Shown: positions 36,601 through 43,238 of the stretch, one piece after another
Layout of the letters: each line of letters begins with the position of its first letter
Position numbering within the stretch: the first letter of the stretch is position 1
Assembly: GCF_004310325.1 (NCBI RefSeq)
Contig: NZ_SIRT01000011.1
Span: 62,001 to 126,000 of the forward strand
Direction of reading: 5' to 3'
DNA length: 64,000 nt
Source of the DNA: Hyunsoonleella flava
GTDB taxonomy: Bacteria; Bacteroidota; Bacteroidia; Flavobacteriales; Flavobacteriaceae
Position numbers and translations under genes: made by a program
The notes under the pieces: generated by a model
What the model saw: only the letters and a program-made list of their open reading frames with translations
Databases searched by the model: none
Told to the model about the DNA's origin: nothing

Positions 36601-38203
36601 TTACAATTTCCTCGCGAATACCATCCAATGGTGGATTAGTTACCTGAGCGAATAACTGCTTGAAGTAGTTTGAAATCAACTGAGGTCTGTCTGATAAAAC
36701 GGCTAAAGGCGTATCAATACCCATCGAGCCAAGTGCCTCTTTACCCTTTTGAGCCATTGGTGTGATAACCTCTTGGATATCTTCAAACGTATAGTTAAAT
36801 AAACGTTGTCTTGTTTTTATATCAATGGTCTCAATTGGGCAAGTTTCATTGGTGTATGGCACGTCTCTTAAATGCAAACGTGTTTTATTCAACCATTCTT
36901 TATATGGACGCTCTGATACAATTTTTGATTTGATTTCTTCATCATCAATTATGCGTCCTTTGTTCATATCTACCAAGAACATTTTTCCTGGCTCTAATCT
37001 ACCGTGGGATTCAATGTCTTCGGGCTCAATATCAACAACTCCAACTTCAGAAGCCATGATTAATTTACCGCTTTTGGTAACGGTATATCTTGATGGTCTC
37101 AATCCATTTCTATCTAATAATGCACCAATATAATCACCATCAGTAAACGGTACTGAGGCAGGACCGTCCCAAGGTTCCATGATACAACCGTTATATTCGT
37201 AGAACGCTTTTTTATCCTCGCTCATGGTGGCATGCTTTTCCCAAGCTTCAGGGATCATCATCATCATAATTTCAGGAAGCGAACGATCTGTATGGGTCAA
37301 TAATTCCACTACCATGTCCATGGAAGCAGAATCTGATTTACCAGGAAGGATAATAGGGAATAATTTATCAATTTGAGGTCCGAAAACGTCACTTCTCATA
37401 ATCTCCTCACGTACACGCATTCTACTTACGTTTCCACGTAGAGTGTTGATTTCTCCATTCTGACACATAAAACGGAATGGTTGTGCCAACTCCCAAGTGG
37501 GCATAGTATTAGTAGAAAAACGCTGGTGTACCAAAGCTAATCTGGTTACAAGGTCTTCTTGCTGCAAATCGGTGTAATAAGGCCCAATATCCTCAGGCAT
37601 GATAATACCTTTATAAATTAAGGTAGTGGTTGATAAACTAGGTACATAAAAATAAGTACTCTCAGAAATCTTAGAATCTCTAATTTCATGCTCAGTAATT
37701 TTACGCGCAGCGTATAACTTCGCCTTAAAAGTTGTTTCATCAATTTCTTCAGATTTACCTATGAATAGTTGTTCTATTTTAGGTTCTGAAGCCAAGGCAA
37801 TTTGTCCCAATTGCGTGGAGTCTACAGGAACCTTCCGCCATCCTAAAACCACAAGCCCTTGTGCTTTTATTTCTTGTTCAAAAATACTCTTGCAATAATT
37901 GTATTGGTTTTCAACTTTTGGTAAAAAAACCATCCCCACGGCATACTCTCTTTGATTTGGGATTTCAAAATCGCAAACACGTTTAAAATAGTCATGAGGG
38001 ATATCTATCAATAAACCAGCACCATCGCCTGTTCTTCCATCAGCACTTACACCACCACGGTGCTCTAACTTTACAAGAATTTCTAGAGCATCATGTATAA
38101 TTTGATTTGTTCGCTCTCCTTTAAGATTACAAATAAAACCCGCACCACAATTTTCATGTTCAAATTCTGGGGAATAAAGACCTTGTTTCTTCAACATAAT
38201 CAA
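33686..38203 (-). CDS. gltB: Glutamate synthase, large (alpha) subunit
   Basis: A 1505-residue GOGAT large subunit. The amidotransferase nucleophile is Cys19 (HENCGAGFI), exposed after removal of a short propeptide. The glutaminase domain runs to about 430, followed by the central domain, the FMN-binding synthase domain ([11 protein letters not shown] near 960, [11 protein letters not shown] near 1050) and the 3Fe-4S cysteines ([16 protein letters not shown], about 1120-1136). The C-terminal GXGXG beta-helix closes the protein ([15 protein letters not shown]). It is the first gene of gltBD. A Bacteroidota-type -7 element TACCTTTG lies 32 bp upstream. ATG 38197 is an alternative start. Confidence 0.97.
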   Translation of the reverse strand: MIMLKKQGLYSPEFEHENCGAGFICNLKGERTNQIIHDALEILVKLEHRGGVSADGRTGDGAGLLIDIPHDYFKRVCDFEIPNQREYAVGMVFLPKVENQYNYCKSIFEQEIKAQGLVVLGWRKVPVDSTQLGQIALASEPKIEQLFIGKSEEIDETTFKAKLYAARKITEHEIRDSKISESTYFYVPSLSTTTLIYKGIIMPEDIGPYYTDLQQEDLVTRLALVHQRFSTNTMPTWELAQPFRFMCQNGEINTLRGNVSRMRVREEIMRSDVFGPQIDKLFPIILPGKSDSASMDMVVELLTHTDRSLPEIMMMMIPEAWEKHATMSEDKKAFYEYNGCIMEPWDGPASVPFTDGDYIGALLDRNGLRPSRYTVTKSGKLIMASEVGVVDIEPEDIESHGRLEPGKMFLVDMNKGRIIDDEEIKSKIVSERPYKEWLNKTRLHLRDVPYTNETCPIETIDIKTRQRLFNYTFEDIQEVITPMAQKGKEALGSMGIDTPLAVLSDRPQLISNYFKQLFAQVTNPPLDGIREEIVTDISLNLGKDRNIFSITERQCRKLRIQNPVISNADLEKIRTIQIESFKAETIQMLYPKAKGMNGLEDALDDIIVQIEKALERKTNIIILSDRGVNEEFAPIPALLACSYVNHQMNRLRKRSYFDIIIESAEPREPHHFATLFGYGASAINPYMVNEIIRMQVKEGFIENMDEDEAVENFNKAIGKGLLKIMNKIGISTLHSYRGSQIFEIVGFNSEFVEKYFPYTASRIEGIGLYEIEKEINQRYLQAYPEKPIDKKLGLNIGGDYRWRRNGERHMFNPTTVSKLQQAVRLSDQASYDVYSKAINEQSENLMTIRGLFEFDNLDPIPLDEVEPWTEIVKRFKTGAMSYGSISREAHENLAIAMNRIGGKSNSGEGGEDRNRFHPDVNGDSRNSAIKQVASGRFGVTSHYLTNAREIQIKMAQGAKPGEGGQLPGEKVLPWIANARNSTPFVGLISPPPHHDIYSIEDLAQLIFDLKNANRDARINVKLVSEVGVGTIAAGVAKAKADVVLISGYDGGTGASPLTSLKHAGLPWELGLSEAQQTLVLNNLRSRIVVECDGQLKTGRDVAVAALLGAEEFGFATAPLVASGCIMMRKCHLNTCPVGIATQDKELRKNFKGTPEHVINFFYYVAEELRGIMAQLGFRTMAEMVGQTHKINANKAIKHYKAKGLDLSSILHRPAAYNKLIVRNTEEQDHNLDNVLDFTILKDSHRALYRKEKMTLHYPISNINRTVGAIVSNEISKIYGHLGLPEDTLNINFTGSAGQSFGAFGAFGLTFTLEGNTNDYLGKGLSGAKLIVKKPENADFKANENIIVGNVCLFGAVNGQAYINGIAGERFAVRNSGATAVVEGVGDHCCEYMTGGRVIVLGKTGRNFAAGMSGGIAYVYDPENKFVNGLCNTETIEFEDITSEDANELKASIEKHQLYTDSNIAKTLLSDWDTALGKFVKVMPIEYKRALKRLETEEQMVEELTA

Positions 38204-38234
38204 CCTAATATTTAATTAAAAAAGCGTCGAACTA

Positions 38235-38242
38235 CAAAGGTA
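38235..38242 (-). promoter_or_regulatory. Candidate -7 element of the gltBD promoter
   Basis: TACCTTTG on the minus strand matches the Bacteroidota -7 consensus TAnnTTTG exactly and lies 32 bp before the gltB start codon. No good -33 TTTG is present at the usual 19-21-bp distance, so the call rests on the -7 alone. Confidence 0.45.
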
Positions 38243-38509
38243 GGCATAGAATTTATATTTCTATTAAGGCCTATTTCATTATTTCGATTTTTTAATAGAA
38301 CTCAACTTTAAAATAAGTTTCTATCAATAATAATGAGATATTTTAATAAATATTCAATACATAAAATTTAATGATAAATGAGAATATGTGAATTATAGTG
38401 ATGAATACTTGATTTCGTTAAAAAAAAACACATTAAAACGAAACAAAACTTGATGATTTTTCAATGAATGTGGTTGTTGATATTTCATAAAATTTAGTTA
38501 AAATAGAAA

Positions 38510-38531
38510 TACCCCTAAAAAAATAGGGGTA
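38510..38531. promoter_or_regulatory. Candidate operator palindrome 1 (TACCCC/GGGGTA)
   Basis: TACCCCTA (38510-38517), six A/T bases, TAGGGGTA (38524-38531): perfect 8-bp arms. Its centre lies 53 bp from the centre of palindrome 2, about five turns of DNA, so both face the same side. It could also form an RNA hairpin if transcribed. Confidence 0.5.
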
Positions 38532-38558
38532 AAATTTTTAAAATGACAAAAATTAATC

Positions 38559-38588
38559 AATTACCCCCTTTTTTTTATGGGGGTAATT
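38559..38588. promoter_or_regulatory. Candidate operator palindrome 2 (TACCCC/GGGGTA)
   Basis: AATTACCCCC (38559-38568), ten T/A bases, GGGGGTAATT (38579-38588): perfect 10-bp arms with the same TACCCC/GGGGTA core as palindrome 1. It ends 70 bp before the porin start codon, near a promoter position. A T-rich run follows on the plus strand, so an attenuator is an alternative reading. Confidence 0.5.
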
Positions 38589-38658
38589 CTTTTTTAGATA
38601 GTTTAGCCCCGTCTTAAGGAAATAAATTTTAAAAATTAATAACCAAAATTTAAACATT

Positions 38659-39672
38659 ATGAAAAGATTATTTACCCTTACAATGCTTCTTTTTGCAACT
38701 GTAGTTTTTGCACAGGAAGATGAAAAGCCAACACTTTCTATATCAGGTAGTGTTGATGCTTATTACCAAACTTACTTAACAGCTTCAGATAACGATGCTC
38801 CAACTTTTGGTACTGCCTTTGCAGGACAATCTGGTTTTGCTCTTGGTATGGCGAACGTTATACTTAGTTATGAAGGAGAAAAAGCAGGTGTGGTAGTAGA
38901 TTTAGTTACTGGACCAAGAGGTGCTGGTGCTACTTTTGCAACTGACATTGTTGATGGTATTGTTAACCAAGCTTATGTATACTGGAATGTTTCTGAAGGT
39001 ACAACACTTACATTTGGTAGATGGAACACTTTTTTAGGATATGAAGTTATTGCTCCAGCAGCAAACTTTAACTATAGTTGTTCTTATTTGTTCTCTAGTG
39101 GACCTTTTTCACACATGGGTTTAAAAGCTGACTTTACTTTAGGAGATGATGTTAGCTTAATGTTAGCTGTTACTAATCCATGGGATACAAACGATATTTC
39201 AATGACTGGGGAATATGGTTTAGGTGCGCAATTAGGGGTTTCTGGACAGTATTTAAACTTATACTATGACAGCGGTAATAACGGAGGATTAGGTTTTGAA
39301 ATCGACTATACTGGTGGTTTTGATCTGTCTGATTCTTTCTACTTAGGAATTAACGCTGCCTACAATGATAACGATGGTGCTGGCTTCTACGGTGCTGCAT
39401 TATATCCACAAATTGCTACTTCTGATGATTTTTCTATAGGCCTAAGAGGTGAGTACTTTGCTTTACACGGTGACGGAGATGATTTACCATCTGTATTCGC
39501 TACTACTTTAACAGGAAGTTATACTGTAGACAATTTAATCATTAAGCCAGAAGTTAGATTAGATGCTTTAACTAATGCTGACGGAGGTCTCTATGGTAAT
39601 TTTGTTGATAGTGATGGAGTTGCTACTGATAGCTTAGCAGCATTTACATTAGCCGCAATCTACACATTCTAA
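38659..39672 (+). CDS. Outer membrane porin-like beta-barrel protein linked to ammonium uptake
   Basis: A 337-residue protein with a signal peptide (1-18, ending VVFAQ) and alternating strands ending in FTLAAIYTF with a C-terminal Phe, the mark of an outer membrane barrel. It resembles the BBP2/OmpL-like porins placed before amt genes in Bacteroidota. SISGSVDAYYQTYL and GRWNTFLGYEVI are recognisable. The likely role is to let ammonium or small nitrogen solutes through the outer membrane; this is inferred from position. It is first in the porin-amt-PII-amt cluster, 105 bp before amt. Confidence 0.85.
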   Translation: MKRLFTLTMLLFATVVFAQEDEKPTLSISGSVDAYYQTYLTASDNDAPTFGTAFAGQSGFALGMANVILSYEGEKAGVVVDLVTGPRGAGATFATDIVDGIVNQAYVYWNVSEGTTLTFGRWNTFLGYEVIAPAANFNYSCSYLFSSGPFSHMGLKADFTLGDDVSLMLAVTNPWDTNDISMTGEYGLGAQLGVSGQYLNLYYDSGNNGGLGFEIDYTGGFDLSDSFYLGINAAYNDNDGAGFYGAALYPQIATSDDFSIGLRGEYFALHGDGDDLPSVFATTLTGSYTVDNLIIKPEVRLDALTNADGGLYGNFVDSDGVATDSLAAFTLAAIYTF

Positions 39673-39708
39673 ATATAAAAATGAGAAAAACTCATAAATA
39701 AAGAATGG

Positions 39709-39737
39709 AGCGAGTTCTTTATGAAAAGGAACTCGCT
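39709..39737 (+). terminator. Hairpin between porin and first amt (possible attenuator)
   Basis: AGCGAGTTC (39709-39717) pairs perfectly with GAACTCGCT (39729-39737), followed by TTGTTCAATTT. The U-tract is weak, so it may lower rather than stop read-through from the porin gene into amt. Confidence 0.5.
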
Positions 39738-39777
39738 TTGTTCAATTTATAATTACTAACCATTAAAAATAAATATT

Positions 39778-41061
39778 ATGTCATTATTAAACATGCCCCT
39801 TATAATGCAAGATACCGCCGCAGTTGAAGGCGATATGGGAATGTTATGGATGCTTATTTCTGGTATTCTGGTATTCTTAATGCAAGCAGGATTCACATTA
39901 GTGGAGTCTGGTATGACACGTTCTAAAAACGTAGTGAACATTGCAATGAAGAATGTATTGGATATCGCTGTAGGTTCTTTAGTGTTTTGGTTTATAGGTT
40001 ACTCTTTAATGTATGGTGCATCTGATAGCGGATGGATAGGATGGAGTGGTTTTATGTTTAACCAAGGTCCAGCAGACTTATTCTTCCAAACTGTTTTCTG
40101 TGCAACAGCTGCGACTATTGTATCTGGAGCAATTGCTGGAAGAACTAAATATTCAACATACATTATATTTTCAGTGGTATTAACTGCCTTTATTTATCCG
40201 ATTGCTGGTGGTTGGGAATGGAATGGTGGATGGTTAAATGATACAGATGGTATTATGCCAGCTGAGTTTATTGATTTTGCAGGTTCTTCTGTTGTACATG
40301 CCGTAGGTGGTTGGGCTGCATTAATTGCTGCTGCCTTAGTAGGGCCAAGACTTGGTAAGTACATTGATGGTAAAGCTGTTAACATACCTGGTCATAACAA
40401 ACTATTGGCTGCACTCGGTGTATTTATCCTTTGGTTTGGATGGTTTGGGTTTAACGGTGGGTCTCAACTTGCTTGGGGTGGTGACGATGCAGTTGGCGCT
40501 TCAATGGTTGTTCTAGTTACCAACCTTGCTGCTTCTGCTGGTGCTTTAGGTGCTTTATTCTTGTCGTGGATTAAGTACAAAAAACCAAATATTGATATGA
40601 CCCTTAATGGTGCTTTAGCTGGTTTAGTAAGTATTACAGCTGGTTGTGGCAACATGACTGAATTTGGTGCTATTACCGCTGGTTTTATCGGTGGAATTAT
40701 TGTTGTTTTCTCGATGGAATTAGTTGAGCAAAAACTTAAAATTGATGATGCAGTAGGTGCGTTTTCAGTTCATGGTGTTGCTGGTGCATGGGGAACATTA
40801 GTTATTGGTCTTTGGGGAATTGACGGTGATGCTGGTATTGGTTTATTCAATGGTGGTGGTGCTGATCAATTTCTTGCACAGTTAATAGGTACATTAGCTT
40901 ATGCTATATGGGCAGTAGCTACATCTTTTGTATTCTTAACGATACTTAAGAAAACTCTGGGATTAAGAGTTTCTGAAAAGGTTGAGATTGAAGGATTAGA
41001 CCTTTCTGAGCACGGTGCTTTAGCTTATCCGGGTAAGAGACAGAGAGAAATAGAAAGCTAA
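39778..41061 (+). CDS. amt: Ammonium transporter (Amt family), first copy
   Basis: A 427-residue Amt channel with eleven predicted helices. The signature DFAGSSVVHAVGGWAALIAA holds the first pore His (about 169) and FSVHGVAGAWGTL holds the second (about 328). The Phe-gate region and AxxAFTVVESG-like start (QAGFTLVESGMTRSKN) are also present. It carries NH4+/NH3 inward across the inner membrane. The tail (RVSEKVEIEGLDLSEHGALAYPG) keeps the conserved C-terminal region needed for cooperativity and PII binding. It is followed by a strong terminator and the PII gene. Confidence 0.96.
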   Translation: MSLLNMPLIMQDTAAVEGDMGMLWMLISGILVFLMQAGFTLVESGMTRSKNVVNIAMKNVLDIAVGSLVFWFIGYSLMYGASDSGWIGWSGFMFNQGPADLFFQTVFCATAATIVSGAIAGRTKYSTYIIFSVVLTAFIYPIAGGWEWNGGWLNDTDGIMPAEFIDFAGSSVVHAVGGWAALIAAALVGPRLGKYIDGKAVNIPGHNKLLAALGVFILWFGWFGFNGGSQLAWGGDDAVGASMVVLVTNLAASAGALGALFLSWIKYKKPNIDMTLNGALAGLVSITAGCGNMTEFGAITAGFIGGIIVVFSMELVEQKLKIDDAVGAFSVHGVAGAWGTLVIGLWGIDGDAGIGLFNGGGADQFLAQLIGTLAYAIWAVATSFVFLTILKKTLGLRVSEKVEIEGLDLSEHGALAYPGKRQREIES

Positions 41062-41143
41062 AAATTTTCACTAATGCCCATAAGCATATGGCATTTGAGA
41101 AAATCATATAAACTTAAAGATTTATATATTAGTTAGTTTGATA

Positions 41144-41182
41144 AAAAAGGATGCTTTTCACTATAAAAAAAGCATCCTTTTT
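41144..41182 (+). terminator. Intrinsic terminator after the first amt
   Basis: AAAAAGGATGCTTTT (41144-41158) pairs with AAAAGCATCCTTTTT (41168-41182), 15-bp arms around a 9-nt loop, with the T-run at the 3' end. The PII and second amt genes must then have their own promoter in 41183-41291, unless read-through occurs. Confidence 0.9.
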
Positions 41183-41291
41183 ATACGTTTTTTAAAAAAG
41201 TAATAATAGTTTTTTATTAATAGAGCAATATTCTTAGTCACCTAAATATTTTTCTATTTTTGAAATCTTACTAATCAAAATAAGGCATATT

Positions 41292-41630
41292 ATGAAGAAA
41301 ATCGAAGCAATTATTAGAAAGTCAAAATACAGCGCTGTTAGAGATGCTTTGCATGCTGTGGGCGTTAATTTTTTCTCATACTGGGACGTAACAGGTTTGG
41401 GTAATGAGAAAGAGGGGCATGTATACAGAGGGGTGTCTTACAGCACAAGTGATATACAACGTAGATATTTATCAATTGTGGTAAATGATGACTTTGAAGA
41501 CATAACAATTAAAACAATTTTAGAATCTGCTGCTACCGGAGAAGTTGGTGATGGGAAGATATTCGTTTCAGATGTGGATGAGTGTTACAGAATCAGAACA
41601 GGAGAAAAAGGAGGAGATACTTTAAAATAA
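41292..41630 (+). CDS. PII-family nitrogen regulator with divergent T-loop
   Basis: A 112-residue PII (GlnB/GlnK-like) trimer subunit. The ATP-binding parts are conserved: B-loop TGEVGDGKIFV (82-92) and RIRTGE (100-105). The T-loop (about 35-55) is not standard: it reads GLGNEKEGHVYRGVSY, one residue shorter than E. coli GlnB. Gln39, which helps coordinate Mg-ATP-2-oxoglutarate, is Glu, and Lys58 is replaced by Arg57. Tyr45 and Tyr50 match positions 46 and 51. It lies between two amt genes, 34 bp before the second, and should gate ammonium entry. Confidence 0.93.
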   Translation: MKKIEAIIRKSKYSAVRDALHAVGVNFFSYWDVTGLGNEKEGHVYRGVSYSTSDIQRRYLSIVVNDDFEDITIKTILESAATGEVGDGKIFVSDVDECYRIRTGEKGGDTLK

Positions 41631-41664
41631 AACCAAAATATTCAAAATAGACAAATAATTAATT

Positions 41665-42903
41665 ATGGAAGGATTATTTACAGCAAATAACGTATGGATG
41701 ATGATCTGTACAGCACTCGTTTTCTTTATGCATACAGGATTTGCGTTCTTAGAGATAGGTCTAACAAGACAAAAAAACACAATCAATATTTTATTTAAAA
41801 ACATATTTATTATTACCGTAGGGTTGCTATTGTACTATCTAGTAGGTTTTAATTTGATGTATCCAGGATTTGAAGAAGGTTCAGCAGGATTTTTTGATTT
41901 TGCTGGATTCGGGATAGCTCCTCCAGAGAATGGAATGACACCAGAATATGCTGATGGGGGTTATACATGGTGGACAGACTTCTTATTCCAAGGCATGTTT
42001 GCAGCTACAGCAGCTACCATTGTTTCAGGAGCCGTCGCTGAACGTATGAAGATCGGACCTTTTATGATGTTTACAGTGTTATACGTGGGTATAGTATATC
42101 CACTTGCAGGTTCATGGAAATGGGGTGGTGGATTTTTAGATATGAGAGAAACACCTTTTTACGACTTTGCAGGTTCAACTTTAGTACACTCTGTTGGTGG
42201 TTGGGCAGCTTTAATAGCTGTTTGGTTATTAGGATCTAGAATTGGAAAGTTTAAAGACGGTAAACCACAAGCTATTCCAGGTCATAGTATTCCTATGGCA
42301 ACAGCAGGTGTATTAATCCTTTGGTTAGGATGGTTTGGATTTAATGGTGGTTCTGTACTTTCTGCAGATCCTGAATTAACGTCTTTAACATTGGTAACAA
42401 CATGTTTGGCTGCAGCTGCAGGTGGTGTGGTTGCTGCTTTTGTTTCGTTTTTGAAATATAAGAATTTAGATTTAACCATGTTCCTAAACGGAATACTAGG
42501 AGGTTTAGTTGGTATTACAGCAGGTGCAGACCAAATGAGTCCTGAAAATGCTATTGCCATTGGTGCTATTGCTGGTGCTTTAATTGTATTTGCAGTTGCA
42601 TTTATTGATGCTATTAAATTAGATGATCCAGTAGGAGCCATTGCAGTACACTTAATCTGTGGTATTTGGGGGACACTTGCAGTTGGAATCTTTGGATCAT
42701 TGGCTGGTGTAGATCAGTTTGTTAGTCAATTAGTAGGTGTTTTATCTTATGCTGCAATATGCGTGCCTTCTGCATTTATTATATTCTTTATAATGAAGAA
42801 AACAGTAGGAATAAGAGTTTCTGAAAGAGAAGAATTGGAAGGGCTTGATGCTCATGAGCATGGAATGGATGCTTATCCAGATTTCCGATTAAACGAGCAT
42901 TAA
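41665..42903 (+). CDS. amt: Ammonium transporter (Amt family), second copy
   Basis: A 412-residue Amt paralogue with the same eleven-helix plan: HTGFAFLEIGLTRQKN start, YDFAGSTLVHSVGGWAALIAV with the first pore His (about 177), and AIAVHLICGIWGTL with the second (about 331). The second His is followed by Leu-Ile-Cys in place of Gly-Val-Ala seen in copy 1, so the pore lining differs. The C-terminal region RVSEREELEGLDAHEHGMDAYPDF is kept. It probably has a different affinity from the first copy. It shares a transcript with the PII gene and ends at its own terminator. Confidence 0.96.
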   Translation: MEGLFTANNVWMMICTALVFFMHTGFAFLEIGLTRQKNTINILFKNIFIITVGLLLYYLVGFNLMYPGFEEGSAGFFDFAGFGIAPPENGMTPEYADGGYTWWTDFLFQGMFAATAATIVSGAVAERMKIGPFMMFTVLYVGIVYPLAGSWKWGGGFLDMRETPFYDFAGSTLVHSVGGWAALIAVWLLGSRIGKFKDGKPQAIPGHSIPMATAGVLILWLGWFGFNGGSVLSADPELTSLTLVTTCLAAAAGGVVAAFVSFLKYKNLDLTMFLNGILGGLVGITAGADQMSPENAIAIGAIAGALIVFAVAFIDAIKLDDPVGAIAVHLICGIWGTLAVGIFGSLAGVDQFVSQLVGVLSYAAICVPSAFIIFFIMKKTVGIRVSEREELEGLDAHEHGMDAYPDFRLNEH

Positions 42904-42926
42904 TATTTTATCAGTTTAGTTGATGC

Positions 42927-42957
42927 AAAAATGCCTCGCGAATAGCGAGGCATTTTT
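42927..42957 (+). terminator. Intrinsic terminator of the PII-amt transcript
   Basis: AAAAATGCCTCGC (42927-42939) and GCGAGGCATTTTT (42945-42957) are perfect 13-bp arms around a 5-nt loop, with a T-rich tail. It lies 24 bp after the amt stop codon. Confidence 0.92.
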
Positions 42958-43180
42958 ATTTTATGAGATTTAGAATATGTTTTGGATTTGAAAAAGTCTC
43001 TAATTATCGTTTTGCACACTGCTTTTTTAAGCTTGCCGTTATTTTTAAAATCGACAGCAATAAAATCTATCCCTAGTTGGGAAGTTATTCTATAATCCTA
43101 TAAATCATTCCCAAGATATCTTACTTTAACGTGTCTTCTTATCATGGTACATAGTATCAATTCTATTTTAGTTCTAAAAG

Positions 43181-43215
43181 AAAACCCTAATTTACAAATA
43201 GTATAATAGGGTTTT
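43181..43215 (-). terminator. Intrinsic terminator of ppc
   Basis: AAAACCCT (43181-43188) pairs with AGGGTTTT (43208-43215). Read leftward it follows the ppc stop codon by 24 bp and is followed by a U-rich run (TTTTCTTTT). The long loop makes it weaker than the others nearby. Confidence 0.65.
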
Positions 43216-43238
43216 TTAAATGGATATGTTATTTACTT

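Larger units (their letters stand above)
38204..38658. other. 455-bp divergent regulatory region, gltBD / porin-amt
   Basis: There is no gene here. It separates two nitrogen-assimilation units read in opposite directions. The gltB side has TACCTTTG on the minus strand at 38242-38235. The porin side holds two perfect palindromes (38510-38531 and 38559-38588) in otherwise very AT-rich DNA. The stretch between about 38250 and 38500 shows only A/T-rich sequence with no structure that I can support. Confidence 0.8.
42904..43238. other. 335-bp gap between convergent amt and ppc
   Basis: It contains one terminator for each neighbour (42927-42957 and 43181-43215). The sequence between them (about 42960-43180) shows no repeat, RNA-like structure or convincing reading frame; the longest frame from an ATG near 42963 is only about 37 codons and has no family resemblance. 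Confidence 0.7.

Noticed and set aside
42282-42641. 119-codon minus-strand frame opposite the second amt gene
   Set aside because: It arises from the low-stop antisense of a Gly/Ala-rich membrane gene; no family resemblance.
42963-43076. 37-codon frame in the amt-ppc gap
   Set aside because: It lies just after a strong terminator, has no promoter-like sequence and no recognisable content.
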